DNA of 64,000 bases from Paludibacteraceae bacterium (GCA_017477325.1 JAFUWV010000010.1:248001-312000), one strand, 5' to 3'; positions 1 through 10,361 are shown, counted from the first letter of the stretch. Program-made: numbers and translations. Notes: generated from the sequence alone by a model not told the origin.

Positions 1-2396
1 GGTTTCATCTTGACAATGGAAATGCTGTGTTTTGCTTCAGCATTGCCCTTCCATGTTATATTTGCTGACAACGTACTGGCATCAACTGCCACATCATACG
101 GACGCATTCGGCCGGCCTGGTTATACATATTTATGAAGTGTATATCCATATTCTCTTCGGTATTGCCACTCTTAGGCATTACATATTTGAATGCCAAATA
201 CCTTCCGCTACCTGTGTAGTTGACAAAGTTATATGCGCAATTCTGGGCTCTGGGAGATGTCGTACCTGTTCCATCAAATACTGCTACGCTGTCAAAAGTA
301 CTGAGATCATACGGATCGGTCATAACACCAAGTGCCACACGCGCATCATCCACATGAGTCGCTGAACTATAATACGGAGCTATGGAGAATGTAACAAACA
401 AATCCTTTATGTTGAAATCCGCTGGCAGAGCAGATATCGCAAGATAATCACCAACATTTCTCAGTACTATTGCCGGCTCTGAGCTATAGTACCATGCCGC
501 ATTGTTAGCCTCCAACCCTCTTGCCAGAATAACATCATTGAACATCTGTCGTGAAGTTATTGTACGTACTAACGGATTTATATCTTTGAGGTAGTCATAA
601 CTGCCTGCATTTATTGTCGCTGCATCAAACTTAAGTTCAAATGGTATGCTGTCAATTACATTCTGAAATTTCATTCCCACCGGCAATGAATATTCAGAAG
701 CATCTGTTCCATTTATTCCCTGCACATATACATACAACAACTTATTCTTCAATAGTTCCGACTCAATCTCTAAAGAACTGCCCGACACATTAGTCTTCTC
801 TATTATCACACTGCTCGGTTTCTTGCCGTTATATGTGAATTTGTCAGAAACTACAATATTCATAGCTGTCGCATTACCCAAGTCTGCCACATTTACTGTT
901 ACCTTGTTGTAACTGATATTTGAAAGTGTTATACCCTTAGGTATGCTTACTTTGGCAGTGTAATCTACCAATACATTATCAACATAGAAAATGTTTTTCT
1001 TATCCTTGAAGTTACTTGCAAATGCCACATATTTGCCGTATGTCGTCTTGCCTTCACTCTCATAGCCCTTATAATCCTTCAAATCTACCACAAACTTGTT
1101 GTGCTCATACTCTTGTGTCATATAGCATGTATCCACTGCCACAAATGTACTGAAGTCTTCCGGGTTTGTCATTACACCAACTATTATTCCGCCGGCATAA
1201 TCTTCACCTACATACCTTTCCGAAGTGCCCCAGAAGGTAACTGACAATTTTGTAATGTCTTCGCAGTTCATCTCTGGTGTTGCTCCATACACATACTCTC
1301 CGGCTGGTATAGCCGTCGATATCGCACGTGCACCGGTAAACACATAGCAACGTGTTGAGTCGAACGAATATGATTTGCAACTCTCATCCGATGTCATTTG
1401 GTTTACAAAAGGCATGTACTCCATCGTACCGTCAGTCTTCGTAATGCTGGTTCCCTGCGTCATATATGACATGTGATTGACAGTATTTGAAGCATACACC
1501 AAATTAAACTTCTGCTCGTATGGCACCGAAGCGAAGTTTTTGGTACGGAAGTTTATTCCTATCCAATCTGTCTCATGATCTGAACATAGTGAGCGGACAT
1601 AAGCATAATATCTGGTATTCCGCGTCAATCCGGTTAGACTGTAAGAGAACTTGTCGGTTTTACCGTAGGCGACTATTGCACCGAAATCCGGATTTTCCAG
1701 ATCAAGTTCCTTGGTCGCTACCACAACTTCTATACTATCCGCATCCAGAGAGGCCTGCCATACCAATGTCGCGGTATTCACCGTAATCTCAGTCGCCTCA
1801 AGATTATCAATCCAGCACGTTGGATTCGGACGAACTATAATTTCATCAAGAGCGATACCCCATCCGTAGTTATCCACACCTTCAAAAGCAATCTGAAATG
1901 TGGCACTCCTGGCAGGAAGCTCTAATGTCTCTTCTGTCCACTTTGTGTATTTCGGAGTCTGCGCATCAGGATAGGTTGCAAAACACTTCCATTCCATATC
2001 TGCAGCTGTTCGGTAATACACTTTTAGCGTATCCACGTCTCCTGTTCTCTGCAACTGAGCATGATTAAAAATCAATATAGGCTCAGTGACATCAGCAATA
2101 GAAAACACAGGAGACACCAGCTTGACACTACAATTCTGTGTCTGCCCTGTTGCATTGCCGAATGTAGCACGGTAGTTGCCTCCATCTTTCGGAACACCTG
2201 CAGGATGAGACGCCGTAGAAGCTGATTCTACAGACCATGTCACATCTACACCGTCCTTTACACCTTCCAAAGTCCACCCTTCTGGCAATTTTCCATCTTC
2301 GAAGCCTGTATACAGGACATACAGGTCTTCCTTGGCTGAATAAGCTGTTACTGTCATCAATGACAACAACAAACCCAAAAGTAAATGTTTCTTCAT
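1..2396 (-). CDS. Secreted modular surface protein (adhesin-like and Fn3 domains), C-terminus beyond the window
   Basis: The frame reads without a stop from an ATG at 2396 to the window edge (798 codons visible), so the C-terminus is missing. A signal peptide (MKKHLLLGLLLSLMTVTAYS) is followed at about residues 25-190 by a jelly-roll domain of the cleaved-adhesin/MAM-like type that starts FEDGKLPEGWT and ends GIALDEIIV. A fibronectin type III module follows at about 195-280 (TLVWQASLDADS, TRYYAYVRSLC). Further beta-rich modules of the same style continue to the edge. A consensus Bacteroidetes promoter sits about 100 bp upstream. It is expected to be exported and probably displayed on the surface; a T9SS sorting tail cannot be checked because the end is missing. 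The substrate is unknown. The architecture resembles the two larger proteins at 3703-10290. Confidence 0.8.
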   Translation of the reverse strand, partial: MKKHLLLGLLLSLMTVTAYSAKEDLYVLYTGFEDGKLPEGWTLEGVKDGVDVTWSVESASTASHPAGVPKDGGNYRATFGNATGQTQNCSVKLVSPVFSIADVTEPILIFNHAQLQRTGDVDTLKVYYRTAADMEWKCFATYPDAQTPKYTKWTEETLELPARSATFQIAFEGVDNYGWGIALDEIIVRPNPTCWIDNLEATEITVNTATLVWQASLDADSIEVVVATKELDLENPDFGAIVAYGKTDKFSYSLTGLTRNTRYYAYVRSLCSDHETDWIGINFRTKNFASVPYEQKFNLVYASNTVNHMSYMTQGTSITKTDGTMEYMPFVNQMTSDESCKSYSFDSTRCYVFTGARAISTAIPAGEYVYGATPEMNCEDITKLSVTFWGTSERYVGEDYAGGIIVGVMTNPEDFSTFVAVDTCYMTQEYEHNKFVVDLKDYKGYESEGKTTYGKYVAFASNFKDKKNIFYVDNVLVDYTAKVSIPKGITLSNISYNKVTVNVADLGNATAMNIVVSDKFTYNGKKPSSVIIEKTNVSGSSLEIESELLKNKLLYVYVQGINGTDASEYSLPVGMKFQNVIDSIPFELKFDAATINAGSYDYLKDINPLVRTITSRQMFNDVILARGLEANNAAWYYSSEPAIVLRNVGDYLAISALPADFNIKDLFVTFSIAPYYSSATHVDDARVALGVMTDPYDLSTFDSVAVFDGTGTTSPRAQNCAYNFVNYTGSGRYLAFKYVMPKSGNTEENMDIHFINMYNQAGRMRPYDVAVDASTLSANITWKGNAEAKHSISIVKMK

Positions 2397-2496
2397 AAGT
2401 TATATGTGTTTAATTAATAATTAGTTAATCCGCATCTGCAACAACATCTCCTTTGTACCTTTTCAAAACAGATTATGCATAATACAAATTTGGGCA

Positions 2497-2528
2497 CAAA
2501 ATTACATAAAAGTTGTGAATAGACCAAA
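2497..2528 (-). promoter_or_regulatory. Bacteroidetes sigma-ABfr-type promoter
   Basis: Read on the minus strand: TTTG (2528-2525), a 20-bp spacer, then TAATTTTG (2504-2497), an exact match to the TTTG/TAnnTTTG consensus. The leader to the ATG at 2396 would be about 95 nt. Confidence 0.8.
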
Positions 2529-2682
2529 TAAAACTTACATTATTCTTCAAAAAACTCACTTTTCCTATCATTTTGCACCCACCTTATCCACTTTCTGAAT
2601 AAAAATGCAATTCACAACACCCTCACTAAATAACTAGAACTTCTATAACTACTAGAAAGACTATAACTTCTATATAAAAAAC

Positions 2683-2708
2683 AAAAAAAGAGCCCGCCTG
2701 AGCCCTTT
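2683..2708 (-). terminator. Rho-independent terminator of the surface-protein operon
   Basis: On the minus strand AAAGGGCTC, loop AGGC and GGGCTCTTT form a 9-bp stem (with G-U pairs) followed by a run of T. It lies about 40 bp after the stop of the beta-barrel gene. The stem pairs less well on the plus strand, so it is probably one-directional. Confidence 0.65.
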
Positions 2709-2744
2709 AAACTTTACAAACTTACCAAACTTTACAAACTCTCA
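2709..2744. repeat. 9-bp tandem array, AAACTTTAC type
   Basis: Four consecutive 9-bp units: AAACTTTAC, AAACTTACC, AAACTTTAC, AAACTCTCA. The same word family recurs at 13006-13081 and 15099-15150. It lies between the stop codon of the barrel gene and its terminator hairpin. Confidence 0.75.
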
Positions 2745-2747
2745 TCC

Positions 2748-3716
2748 TTACCAATCCGGCGTACAGCGGCAAGGCACTGCGTCTCTTGTCACGTTAAACA
2801 TCACGGTCAGCCTTACGCCTACCGTCAGAAAATGTGTGTTCCTCTTAAGCAAGTCTGTATCAAGCACGCTGTTCAAAGCCAGGTTCTGTCTCATGTCAGC
2901 CTCGGTTAGTGCAGACACATCTGAGTTTATCTTGTCATACACACCAAGCATACCTCTCTTCACATTTCCTATCGGCAATGCGTACTCGGCAAACACTCCG
3001 GCACGCATACCCGTTTTCTTGCTCTTCAGCGGTATCCTTCCGCCTATCTCTGCTGTAATTGCCAACTCTGGCAGTGCAGCACGTATAGCCTTGCCTCCAT
3101 CCGATTTGTATGGAAAGTCCGAGTCTGCATAGTAGCCGTATGCATTCAGGTCCCTGCCTATCTCAGGTATCGAGCGGAGTGGTTCCGAGCCGAACTCATA
3201 TACACCCTGTGTCAGCAGTCTCGTATCCGTATTGTACATTGCTAATACAGGTATCTTCAGTTTTGCTCCCACCGAACCATATACATACTGGTGAAACCAA
3301 TAGCCAAACGCTATTCTCAGTCCTGCCGACAACCTGTGCTGACGCTCCAGCAAGTCGTCATATACATACTGATACTCCACCTCATGACCCTCATAGTCCG
3401 CCGTTATCCTGCTGTCTGTCTCCACCAGCGAGTCTAGCCACTGACCTGTGTATCCGTAGTCCACCGTCAGTCCTGCATCGAAGAAGAATCTGTGATACTC
3501 CACTTCATACGACAAATCAAAACCGGCACCTGCGCCGCCCTTGTCCTTCAGCTCTATGCCTTCCCTTGCCTTGCTCAACGAGTTCGACTCACCGCCTTGA
3601 AGCGATAGCATCAGGTAGTGCTGAGGCTTGTTGCTAAGCGAGTTGTAGTACTGGGCACCCAGTGGCAGCGATGCCAACACAACCACCGATAATATTATAT
3701 TCTTAATGTACGACAA
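2748..3716 (-). CDS. Outer-membrane beta-barrel protein, last gene of the surface-protein operon
   Basis: A 322-residue protein with a signal peptide ending at LPLGAQ, then alternating hydrophobic and aromatic strands and tight turns typical of an outer-membrane barrel (HRFFFDAGLTVDYGYTG, RLSAGLRIAFGYWFHQYVYG, HFLTVGVRLTVMF). It starts inside the 3' end of the 1070-residue surface-protein gene (14-bp overlap), which implies translational coupling. In Bacteroidetes, genes in this position often encode a dedicated anchor for the co-transcribed T9SS cargo, as SprF does for SprB. The usual PorP/SprF N-terminal signature (QDPQFSQ and similar) is not seen, so I do not assign that family. It ends in an unusual short Cys-rich tail (CRCTPDW). 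Role inferred from context. Confidence 0.72.
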   Translation of the reverse strand: MSYIKNIILSVVVLASLPLGAQYYNSLSNKPQHYLMLSLQGGESNSLSKAREGIELKDKGGAGAGFDLSYEVEYHRFFFDAGLTVDYGYTGQWLDSLVETDSRITADYEGHEVEYQYVYDDLLERQHRLSAGLRIAFGYWFHQYVYGSVGAKLKIPVLAMYNTDTRLLTQGVYEFGSEPLRSIPEIGRDLNAYGYYADSDFPYKSDGGKAIRAALPELAITAEIGGRIPLKSKKTGMRAGVFAEYALPIGNVKRGMLGVYDKINSDVSALTEADMRQNLALNSVLDTDLLKRNTHFLTVGVRLTVMFNVTRDAVPCRCTPDW

Positions 3717-6700
3717 AACGAATCACTTTTTTACTGTTATCTGTCACTCCGAAATACACACCCCCTGTCATCGGCGCTTTCATCTGTGCACTACCTTCTA
3801 TTCTGTCCACCAGAAGTCCCAATGCATTATATATCGTCATCGATACCTGCTTGTTTATGTATATCGTCTCGCCGGCTCCGACATACGTAGGACTCAGCAA
3901 TATCTCACCCTCTATATCATCCGACGCTGTAGCACCTTCCTTGAATACTATCGGACAGAATGGTACATCAGGGCAACCTTCTCTCTTCAGCATCGCGGTG
4001 AACTCTGCACCTGCGTCTGCATTCGACATCGGCAGATACGATTCCGTAGCACCTTCTACCGGCATACCGTTCTTGTACCACTGGTAACCGTCAAACCTGT
4101 AGCCGCTGAACTCCTCGTTCTGCACTACCAGCACTCCGTCCTTCACTTTCACTACCGACGACGGATAACTTACCTGAAGCACAAGTTTCAAGTCTGGTAC
4201 TGGGCACTGTTCTGTTCCTAACTTAAGCACATAATTATAGTAGCCCACCTCTATGCTGTCAGGCAGTTCCAGTCTGATCTCCTCGTTTGCGTCAAACACG
4301 TACTCTGCCTCAAAGCCCGCTGCCTGTGCAGCCGAGTCAAACACAAGGGTTATATCGCCAAGGTTGCCTTGCAGCACCTCGTATCCTATCTCTACCTCCT
4401 TTACGTCAAGACATTGGTTGGTTGTATCCGCCACACTCAGCACCAGCCTTGGCTCCACATGCACATTCAGTGTCACTATGCTGTCCAATTTCGGATACAC
4501 TACCCTTGGAATATTCCTCGTATATACCCCGCTTGTAGTTATCACCGTGTCACCCAATCTGTATTGGCCTCCTTCACAGATGAACGTGTCAACATTAAAC
4601 TTAGTCTCATGTATGTTCACAAACCATAATCTCTCGCAATCGCCTATCATCTCCACTACCGTATCCGAACCGACACTCCAATATGTGTTTCCTATAGCAC
4701 CGTTGGTATATCTGAACTGATAGCCTTTTGCTTCATGCAGTTCCACATCTGCATAACCGACTTGGGGTACAGTCACTTTTACTGCCACAGAGTCCAGACA
4801 CATATGATTCGTCCCGTTCAATGCTCCTATCATCCATACCGTATATTCACCTCCCGTCTTGGGATATATGTGAGATACAAGAGAATCCGGATTACTCTCA
4901 CGCTCCGAGCCGTCACCCCAGTCCCATACTATATCGTCCAATGGCTCGCCTTTCGTGAACTCCCTGTCGACCACCATGACATAGTTCTGTTCCTCCTCTA
5001 CCCACACTTGTTTATATGCTTTGTATAATAGGTATGAGTTATTGTAGAATGTCACCACATTCTGACATTTCACTTCCTCTATCTTACTTATCCCGGCTTC
5101 TGTGTGAGGCAAGCGGGGAATACCTCTCACATCCAACGTATGGTAACATTCTGCATTCCCGAGTGAAATCAAGTCAACATGGTAGGTGGCGGTGTCCATG
5201 GCAGGAATGGTGTATGAACGTTTGTTGCCATTCGGAAGAACTATCTTGTTACCATTCACATCCAAATCTTTCCACCATCTGTATGAAAAGCCGGCAGGTG
5301 CACTTACATTGGTTTCCGTGTTATCTTCGCCGCAATTCAAACCCGACATCTGTCCTGTCTCACACGACACTGTTAAATATGCATAACCGCCATGGGCAGA
5401 GAATGTACAACCGGTTGTTGTAAATACCATCTTGAACTTCTTACCTTTGTACTCTTTCATGTTCAACGACACTGTCTTCCAGTCTGTATATAAATCACCG
5501 CTCAATGACTCATGCCAATCAGTATCAGTATATCCCGACGTAAAGTTGGCATCACCGCACCCGTTGGGAACTGGCTTGCCGTCAATAGTCGTTGTCATCA
5601 TGAAGGTCGGGTTATTGACTGGGATTTCCGGGTGAGGATTAGGCAGCACCAATGCATATCTGATTACTAATATCTGTTCCTCGGATTCCGGAACACTGTA
5701 TTCATACTCCACCCTGCTTATGTGCGTAGGAGCATAACGTCCTATCCTCACTGAAGCCAATGCACCGTCTGGCTTGGTCTTCAGATTTCCATCTGTAAAT
5801 GGGTCTGTCTCTCCCGGTATGTAATGAAGCGCATGAGTCGTATTAGAATAGTCGTTAAAATCACCACTACCGTATATTCCCTTCGTGCTCAATCTTTCCG
5901 GCAATGCCATTGATGTACCTTCATCATTTAATGTCGGTGCTGACATTGAATATGAACACGTAGTCTTGTCCAGTTTCATATAATCTATGCATCGCTTTCC
6001 TTGCTGGAAATACAGGAACATCTTCTCTGACCACTCCGAGTGGTTATCTCCGCACAAAGCACGTATTCTCACCAAATATACACCTTCTTCCAAACCATCC
6101 ATTGTAAGCACTTTCTGCGAACCGGAACTATTCTCGACAATTTGTGTCTTCCAAATGTTCTTTTCCATGTCGCACAACTGGAACTCATAACTGTCCACCG
6201 CCGATATCGAACGCCATTTCACATCCAATGTTCCATCTGCCTTTATCACTTCTTGAATATTTGTCGGTTGTGGACATCTGACCGGAACATATATTTCTAT
6301 ATTGTCTATCGCAAACGACGGATTGACAGCCATTCCCTTTGAGGTAAAGAACACAAACATCAGCCGCCTTGTCTCCTGGACGTCTGCTATATGCAGTTTC
6401 AAGCTGTCTGCCTGCCAATATGAGTTACCGAACAGAGGGGTCGTCCTCAGTCTGTAATTATTACTTTGCATCCATGGCATCATTGACGTCGTGACCATTG
6501 TCATTGCTTCCTCAGTATCCGGTACCCAAAATACATACACACCTTCCTCGCCGGTATCCTTCATCCTTCCTATCCGGTCAAAACGAATATTATAATCACC
6601 TTTCGGCAGTGTCAACTCACGATATGCCACTGCCATCATCGTTGCTTGACTGCCATATATCAATGAGTCTTTCTTCGCTTGCTGAGCCACGTACAAACCG

Positions 6701-6915
6701 TTGCTTCCGGTAGGACCATAGTTACCTGCACTACCCATATACCATAAGTTCTCACAACGTGACGACCTGTCAGGGTAGTTGGGATCAACATAATTCAAGT
6801 GCCACTGGCTGCGCTCAGTCGCATCCTCAAAATCACACGACCACAATATCTGCGCTGCCATGTCTGTGCAGAGCAAACATAAAACAAAACTAAATATGTA
6901 ACCCAGTCTGCTCAT
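3703..6915 (-). CDS. Large secreted PKD-domain surface protein with T9SS-like C-terminal tail
   Basis: A 1070-residue protein with signal peptide (ending DMAAQ). A jelly-roll adhesin-like domain lies at about 25-215, and an Fn3-like module follows (SVDSYEFQLCDMEK, GVYLVRIRALC). A central PKD domain lies at about 620-715 with the motif VWDWGDGSERES. Then comes a short segment of the LDSIVTLNVHV type, as repeated in Bacteroidetes adhesins. The last 80 or so residues (MTIYNALGLLVDRIEG, GGVYFGV, KVIRFVVH) resemble a type A T9SS sorting domain, so export through T9SS and surface attachment are expected. The domain order matches the gene just upstream (6922-10290, 6-bp gap), indicating tandem duplication and divergence. 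The binding target is unknown. Confidence 0.78.
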   Translation of the reverse strand: MSRLGYIFSFVLCLLCTDMAAQILWSCDFEDATERSQWHLNYVDPNYPDRSSRCENLWYMGSAGNYGPTGSNGLYVAQQAKKDSLIYGSQATMMAVAYRELTLPKGDYNIRFDRIGRMKDTGEEGVYVFWVPDTEEAMTMVTTSMMPWMQSNNYRLRTTPLFGNSYWQADSLKLHIADVQETRRLMFVFFTSKGMAVNPSFAIDNIEIYVPVRCPQPTNIQEVIKADGTLDVKWRSISAVDSYEFQLCDMEKNIWKTQIVENSSGSQKVLTMDGLEEGVYLVRIRALCGDNHSEWSEKMFLYFQQGKRCIDYMKLDKTTCSYSMSAPTLNDEGTSMALPERLSTKGIYGSGDFNDYSNTTHALHYIPGETDPFTDGNLKTKPDGALASVRIGRYAPTHISRVEYEYSVPESEEQILVIRYALVLPNPHPEIPVNNPTFMMTTTIDGKPVPNGCGDANFTSGYTDTDWHESLSGDLYTDWKTVSLNMKEYKGKKFKMVFTTTGCTFSAHGGYAYLTVSCETGQMSGLNCGEDNTETNVSAPAGFSYRWWKDLDVNGNKIVLPNGNKRSYTIPAMDTATYHVDLISLGNAECYHTLDVRGIPRLPHTEAGISKIEEVKCQNVVTFYNNSYLLYKAYKQVWVEEEQNYVMVVDREFTKGEPLDDIVWDWGDGSERESNPDSLVSHIYPKTGGEYTVWMIGALNGTNHMCLDSVAVKVTVPQVGYADVELHEAKGYQFRYTNGAIGNTYWSVGSDTVVEMIGDCERLWFVNIHETKFNVDTFICEGGQYRLGDTVITTSGVYTRNIPRVVYPKLDSIVTLNVHVEPRLVLSVADTTNQCLDVKEVEIGYEVLQGNLGDITLVFDSAAQAAGFEAEYVFDANEEIRLELPDSIEVGYYNYVLKLGTEQCPVPDLKLVLQVSYPSSVVKVKDGVLVVQNEEFSGYRFDGYQWYKNGMPVEGATESYLPMSNADAGAEFTAMLKREGCPDVPFCPIVFKEGATASDDIEGEILLSPTYVGAGETIYINKQVSMTIYNALGLLVDRIEGSAQMKAPMTGGVYFGVTDNSKKVIRFVVH

Positions 6916-6921
6916 CTGTAC

Positions 6922-9900
6922 TTATTCTGTCACACTTATCATCACCGTCTTTACGCCCTCGCTTGTCTCTATTCCAAGCATATATACACCCTGACTGGAG
7001 GGCACCTTGTAATAGTTCGTGCCGGTTGTCAGTTCGCCCGACGAGGCAAGCACTCCTGAAGGACTATAGCACTTGTAAGAACCATTCTGAGGCATAACCA
7101 CCTCTATCTGCTCGCCCACTCTCGCTTTGGTCGGCCTGACTTCTATATTCTCCACATACTCTTCTGCCTCTATGGCACATGTCGTTAGCACCGTACTGTC
7201 ACTCATTATCAGTTCTACCTGATACAAAGCGTCAGCATCCAATCCGCCCTCTGCGTAATAGTACGATTTATCTTCACCGGCTATCACCTCACCGTTCTTA
7301 ACCCAGCGGAAACCGATAATGTCATATTCACCGCCCATCATACTGGGTTTCTTCACACTTAGAACATCACCCCAGCGCTGGAACAATATGTCTGCTGAGA
7401 AATTGATTTGCAATGAAAGAGGTATCTCCACATCTTGGCATAGCGGGTCAGTAAATACAACCACCATGTCATATATTCCAGGTGTAGTCACCTGCGATAT
7501 GTCTATATCTATTCCGAACTGTTCACCGTCTCTTAGATATGTTAATGTTCCTTCTGTATCTTTCAGACCTGCAGATTTTGCTTGCTCACTGAACTGCAGT
7601 TTGTAGTCCGTCAGTATTCCCGAGTCTTTTACAAAACGTATCTGCATCACATCATCATCCATACATGCAAAATCTCTGTCAACCTCTTTCACACCCAGAC
7701 ACTCATAGTTCATTATCACTGTGTCCGACACCGAGCAGCCGAAATCATTGAAGAACTCCAGTTCAAACATACCGCCATTTAACCCTGTCAACGCTCCGTT
7801 CTTCTCACCGTTGACAACATAATAGTCATATCCCGTACCACCTAACACTATAGCTCCCGAATTCAACTCACTCGTCACTTCCTTCACGTCTATCACGGGC
7901 TTTATGCTGTCCATGACGGTCACATTCATAAACAGCGTACTGTCACACATGAATCTGTTCTTGTGATATATCACGAACTTACCCGACTCTGTATATTTAT
8001 ATCGCTGACCGTCATAATAGAGCGGCTCCTCTGCACATATAGTCGTATCAGGCAAATAAGTCGTATCGCGAGGATTCATTTTGACGTTTAGGTAAACCAG
8101 CGAGTCACAACCAACTGATGTCTTCCATGTATTGAAGAATTCACCTTCTTTGCCGATATACTGAGGTCCGAACACTAAATAGTCACCATCACACATCGTC
8201 GTATCAACGTGAACTTCTTTGTCGCCTATCGCTGGCAAAGTTATCGTTATCGTCGTATCATCCACACACCTTCCTTCTGCTATCGATGCAAACAATGTCA
8301 CATCATACGTACCGCCTTCATTGGGGAATACAAATATCGGATTGCGTGTCGAACCCACCTGACCTGTGCCGAATGACCATTCATAGTCATCACACTGCTG
8401 GTCGTAATGATATTCTATCACGTTATTGAACTTTGTCATTATATGGCTCTTGTTGGTGAATCTCACCCTGTTCTGACATTCCTGAGGAACGTACTCCCAT
8501 TCAAACGATGATATCGGGAATCTTGGCAATGCAGCACTGTATAAGTCAAAACCGCAACTCTGTTCTTCCAAAAATGTCAAGTGACAACGATAGGTTGTCG
8601 TATCCGAGGCATCCACCATTAAGGTTCTTCCGTCATTGGACAAATGGTCTGAAGGAACAGGACTGTCATATTTGTCAAACCACTCGTAAGAAAAGCCCTC
8701 AGGGGCTGCAATTGACAACTGCGCATCATCACCGCAACTCGTTCCTGTTATCTTTGCTGCTGCACAATCAAGTGCAAAGTATGCATAACCATAGTGACCG
8801 CCTAACGAACAGTCATACGATGTTACTCTGATTCGTATCGTCTCGCCCACTCTGTCTGACAAGTTCAGACCTATCGTTGTCCAGTCTTTCCATGTCACTT
8901 GAGAACCGTATGCATGCCAGCCTTCTCGCTCTATGTCAGCATAGAAATCCGCATAACCGCATGACGGGTTGATCAGTTCATCCCACTCATCCAATATCTC
9001 TAATGTAAAACGAGGTTGCTCCCACTCGTCATGATCTGGATCCTGAAGTACTATTGCATAATGCATCAACAATATCGCAGAGCTCTCATCTACTGTGTAT
9101 GAGAATGTTATCCTGTCCACACCGCTACCCGAATTCCAGTTTCCCAAACGGACTGACGCATACCCGCTTGGAGGTATCGTGGATAACCTATAGCCCGTAC
9201 GCGGATCATATACATCCAACTCATTATTTATCGTATGTAACGAAGTCACTGCATCTGAACCATTATCCACAACACCAAACTCCATATTCTTGTATGTGAT
9301 ATCATGAGTCGTATAATTCACGGAGAAGGTTCCGTGTTCAGCCTCAATATTCGGATTGTTTTCAAGGTGAACAAAGTCTATGCAATGCCGCTCCGGATAA
9401 TATACCAGGAAAGAGTTCTTATATAAATATGCACTCGTATCCACATCATTGCACACACCTCTTACGCGCATATCGTAGAAACCTTCATCAGGATTCTCTA
9501 TTATATATTGCTCTGTGGTCAGGCCTGTCGTGACATTCCACACATTCCTGCCACTCTTCCGATATTCAAAAATATACTTCTCGCTCGTACCGACCCACGA
9601 CACATATATACTGTCGCCCGCCAACTGCACATCCATATTCTTCGGCTTGGAACAATTGGCAGACACAATCTGTATGTTGTCTATACATGCAGATATCGGC
9701 TGAGGATAATATTCCGAATTATTACTCGACCATATAAAATAGAGTCTGATCACACGTGAACCATTCGAAGATATCTTGAAACTGGCATTCTGCCATCTCA
9801 CACTTCCGCGCATTCCAGATGTTTCATTCGAACATCCTCTTGCCACCACGTCCGGTATCTTGGCTGACTCGGCATTTAGCATCAGATTCTCTACCGTCAG

Positions 9901-10290
9901 CTTGTCATACACTCCTGCATACAAACTGCTGTTCGGGCCGCCCATACAACGCCAATCAAAAGTACATTCGTACGTCCCTTTCGGAAGCAATATATCTCTG
10001 TAAACATACTGTGTTACTGTTGCTATGCCGAAAGTGTCCGTCAAACCGTCATTCGAAATATATAAACTTTGCTTACCATCACTGTGCGCCGCCGGACCAA
10101 TAACCCACTTCTCTTTCAAGGTGTCTATCTTACCCGGATTTATCACCCAATTGGCAAGCTCTGCCGCCTCCGACTCCTCAAAACTGAATGAATATGGAAC
10201 CGATATATTCAAATTCGCTTGGGCATATATTGCACTTGTCAACAGTAGCAACTGCACTACCGGCAATATTCTTCTGTAAAAATTTTTCAT
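6922..10290 (-). CDS. Large secreted PKD-domain surface protein with T9SS-like C-terminal tail, first gene of operon
   Basis: I start it at the ATG at 10290 (MKNFYRRILPVVQLLLL), which gives a clean signal peptide. An in-frame ATG at 10326 would prepend 12 residues that spoil it. The protein has 1122 residues: an N-terminal jelly-roll adhesin-like domain, an Fn3-like module (EKYIFEYRKSG, GFYDMRVRGVC), a second beta-sandwich, a PKD domain at about 590-680 (DYEWSFGTGQ), then two modules ending CDSLVYLNVKM and CDSTLFMNVTV. The final 75 residues (NGSYKCYSPSGVLASSGE, GVYMLGIETSEG) look like a type A T9SS sorting domain. It is a paralogue of the next gene. A near-consensus promoter lies about 70 bp upstream. 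Ligand unknown; adhesion or glycan contact is the likely role. Confidence 0.78.
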   Translation of the reverse strand: MKNFYRRILPVVQLLLLTSAIYAQANLNISVPYSFSFEESEAAELANWVINPGKIDTLKEKWVIGPAAHSDGKQSLYISNDGLTDTFGIATVTQYVYRDILLPKGTYECTFDWRCMGGPNSSLYAGVYDKLTVENLMLNAESAKIPDVVARGCSNETSGMRGSVRWQNASFKISSNGSRVIRLYFIWSSNNSEYYPQPISACIDNIQIVSANCSKPKNMDVQLAGDSIYVSWVGTSEKYIFEYRKSGRNVWNVTTGLTTEQYIIENPDEGFYDMRVRGVCNDVDTSAYLYKNSFLVYYPERHCIDFVHLENNPNIEAEHGTFSVNYTTHDITYKNMEFGVVDNGSDAVTSLHTINNELDVYDPRTGYRLSTIPPSGYASVRLGNWNSGSGVDRITFSYTVDESSAILLMHYAIVLQDPDHDEWEQPRFTLEILDEWDELINPSCGYADFYADIEREGWHAYGSQVTWKDWTTIGLNLSDRVGETIRIRVTSYDCSLGGHYGYAYFALDCAAAKITGTSCGDDAQLSIAAPEGFSYEWFDKYDSPVPSDHLSNDGRTLMVDASDTTTYRCHLTFLEEQSCGFDLYSAALPRFPISSFEWEYVPQECQNRVRFTNKSHIMTKFNNVIEYHYDQQCDDYEWSFGTGQVGSTRNPIFVFPNEGGTYDVTLFASIAEGRCVDDTTITITLPAIGDKEVHVDTTMCDGDYLVFGPQYIGKEGEFFNTWKTSVGCDSLVYLNVKMNPRDTTYLPDTTICAEEPLYYDGQRYKYTESGKFVIYHKNRFMCDSTLFMNVTVMDSIKPVIDVKEVTSELNSGAIVLGGTGYDYYVVNGEKNGALTGLNGGMFELEFFNDFGCSVSDTVIMNYECLGVKEVDRDFACMDDDVMQIRFVKDSGILTDYKLQFSEQAKSAGLKDTEGTLTYLRDGEQFGIDIDISQVTTPGIYDMVVVFTDPLCQDVEIPLSLQINFSADILFQRWGDVLSVKKPSMMGGEYDIIGFRWVKNGEVIAGEDKSYYYAEGGLDADALYQVELIMSDSTVLTTCAIEAEEYVENIEVRPTKARVGEQIEVVMPQNGSYKCYSPSGVLASSGELTTGTNYYKVPSSQGVYMLGIETSEGVKTVMISVTE

Positions 10291-10361
10291 ATACTTCTCT
10301 TCAAGTTTACACGACTTATAACACATCGATGCAAACTAACTCTAAATTACATTTTGACCTG

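Larger units (their letters stand above)
2397..2747. other. Intergenic region between two minus-strand units
   Basis: This 351-bp gap holds the promoter of the partial surface-protein gene (2497-2528), a minus-strand terminator for the upstream operon (2683-2708) and a 9-bp tandem array (2709-2744). The remainder, about 2530-2680, is AT-rich with CTAGAA/CTATAACTTCTATA-like words and no supportable reading frame. Confidence 0.6.

Noticed and set aside
2748..3716. PorP/SprF family assignment for the barrel gene
   Set aside because: The characteristic N-terminal motif of that family is not seen; only gene position supports it, so the call was left as a generic outer-membrane barrel.
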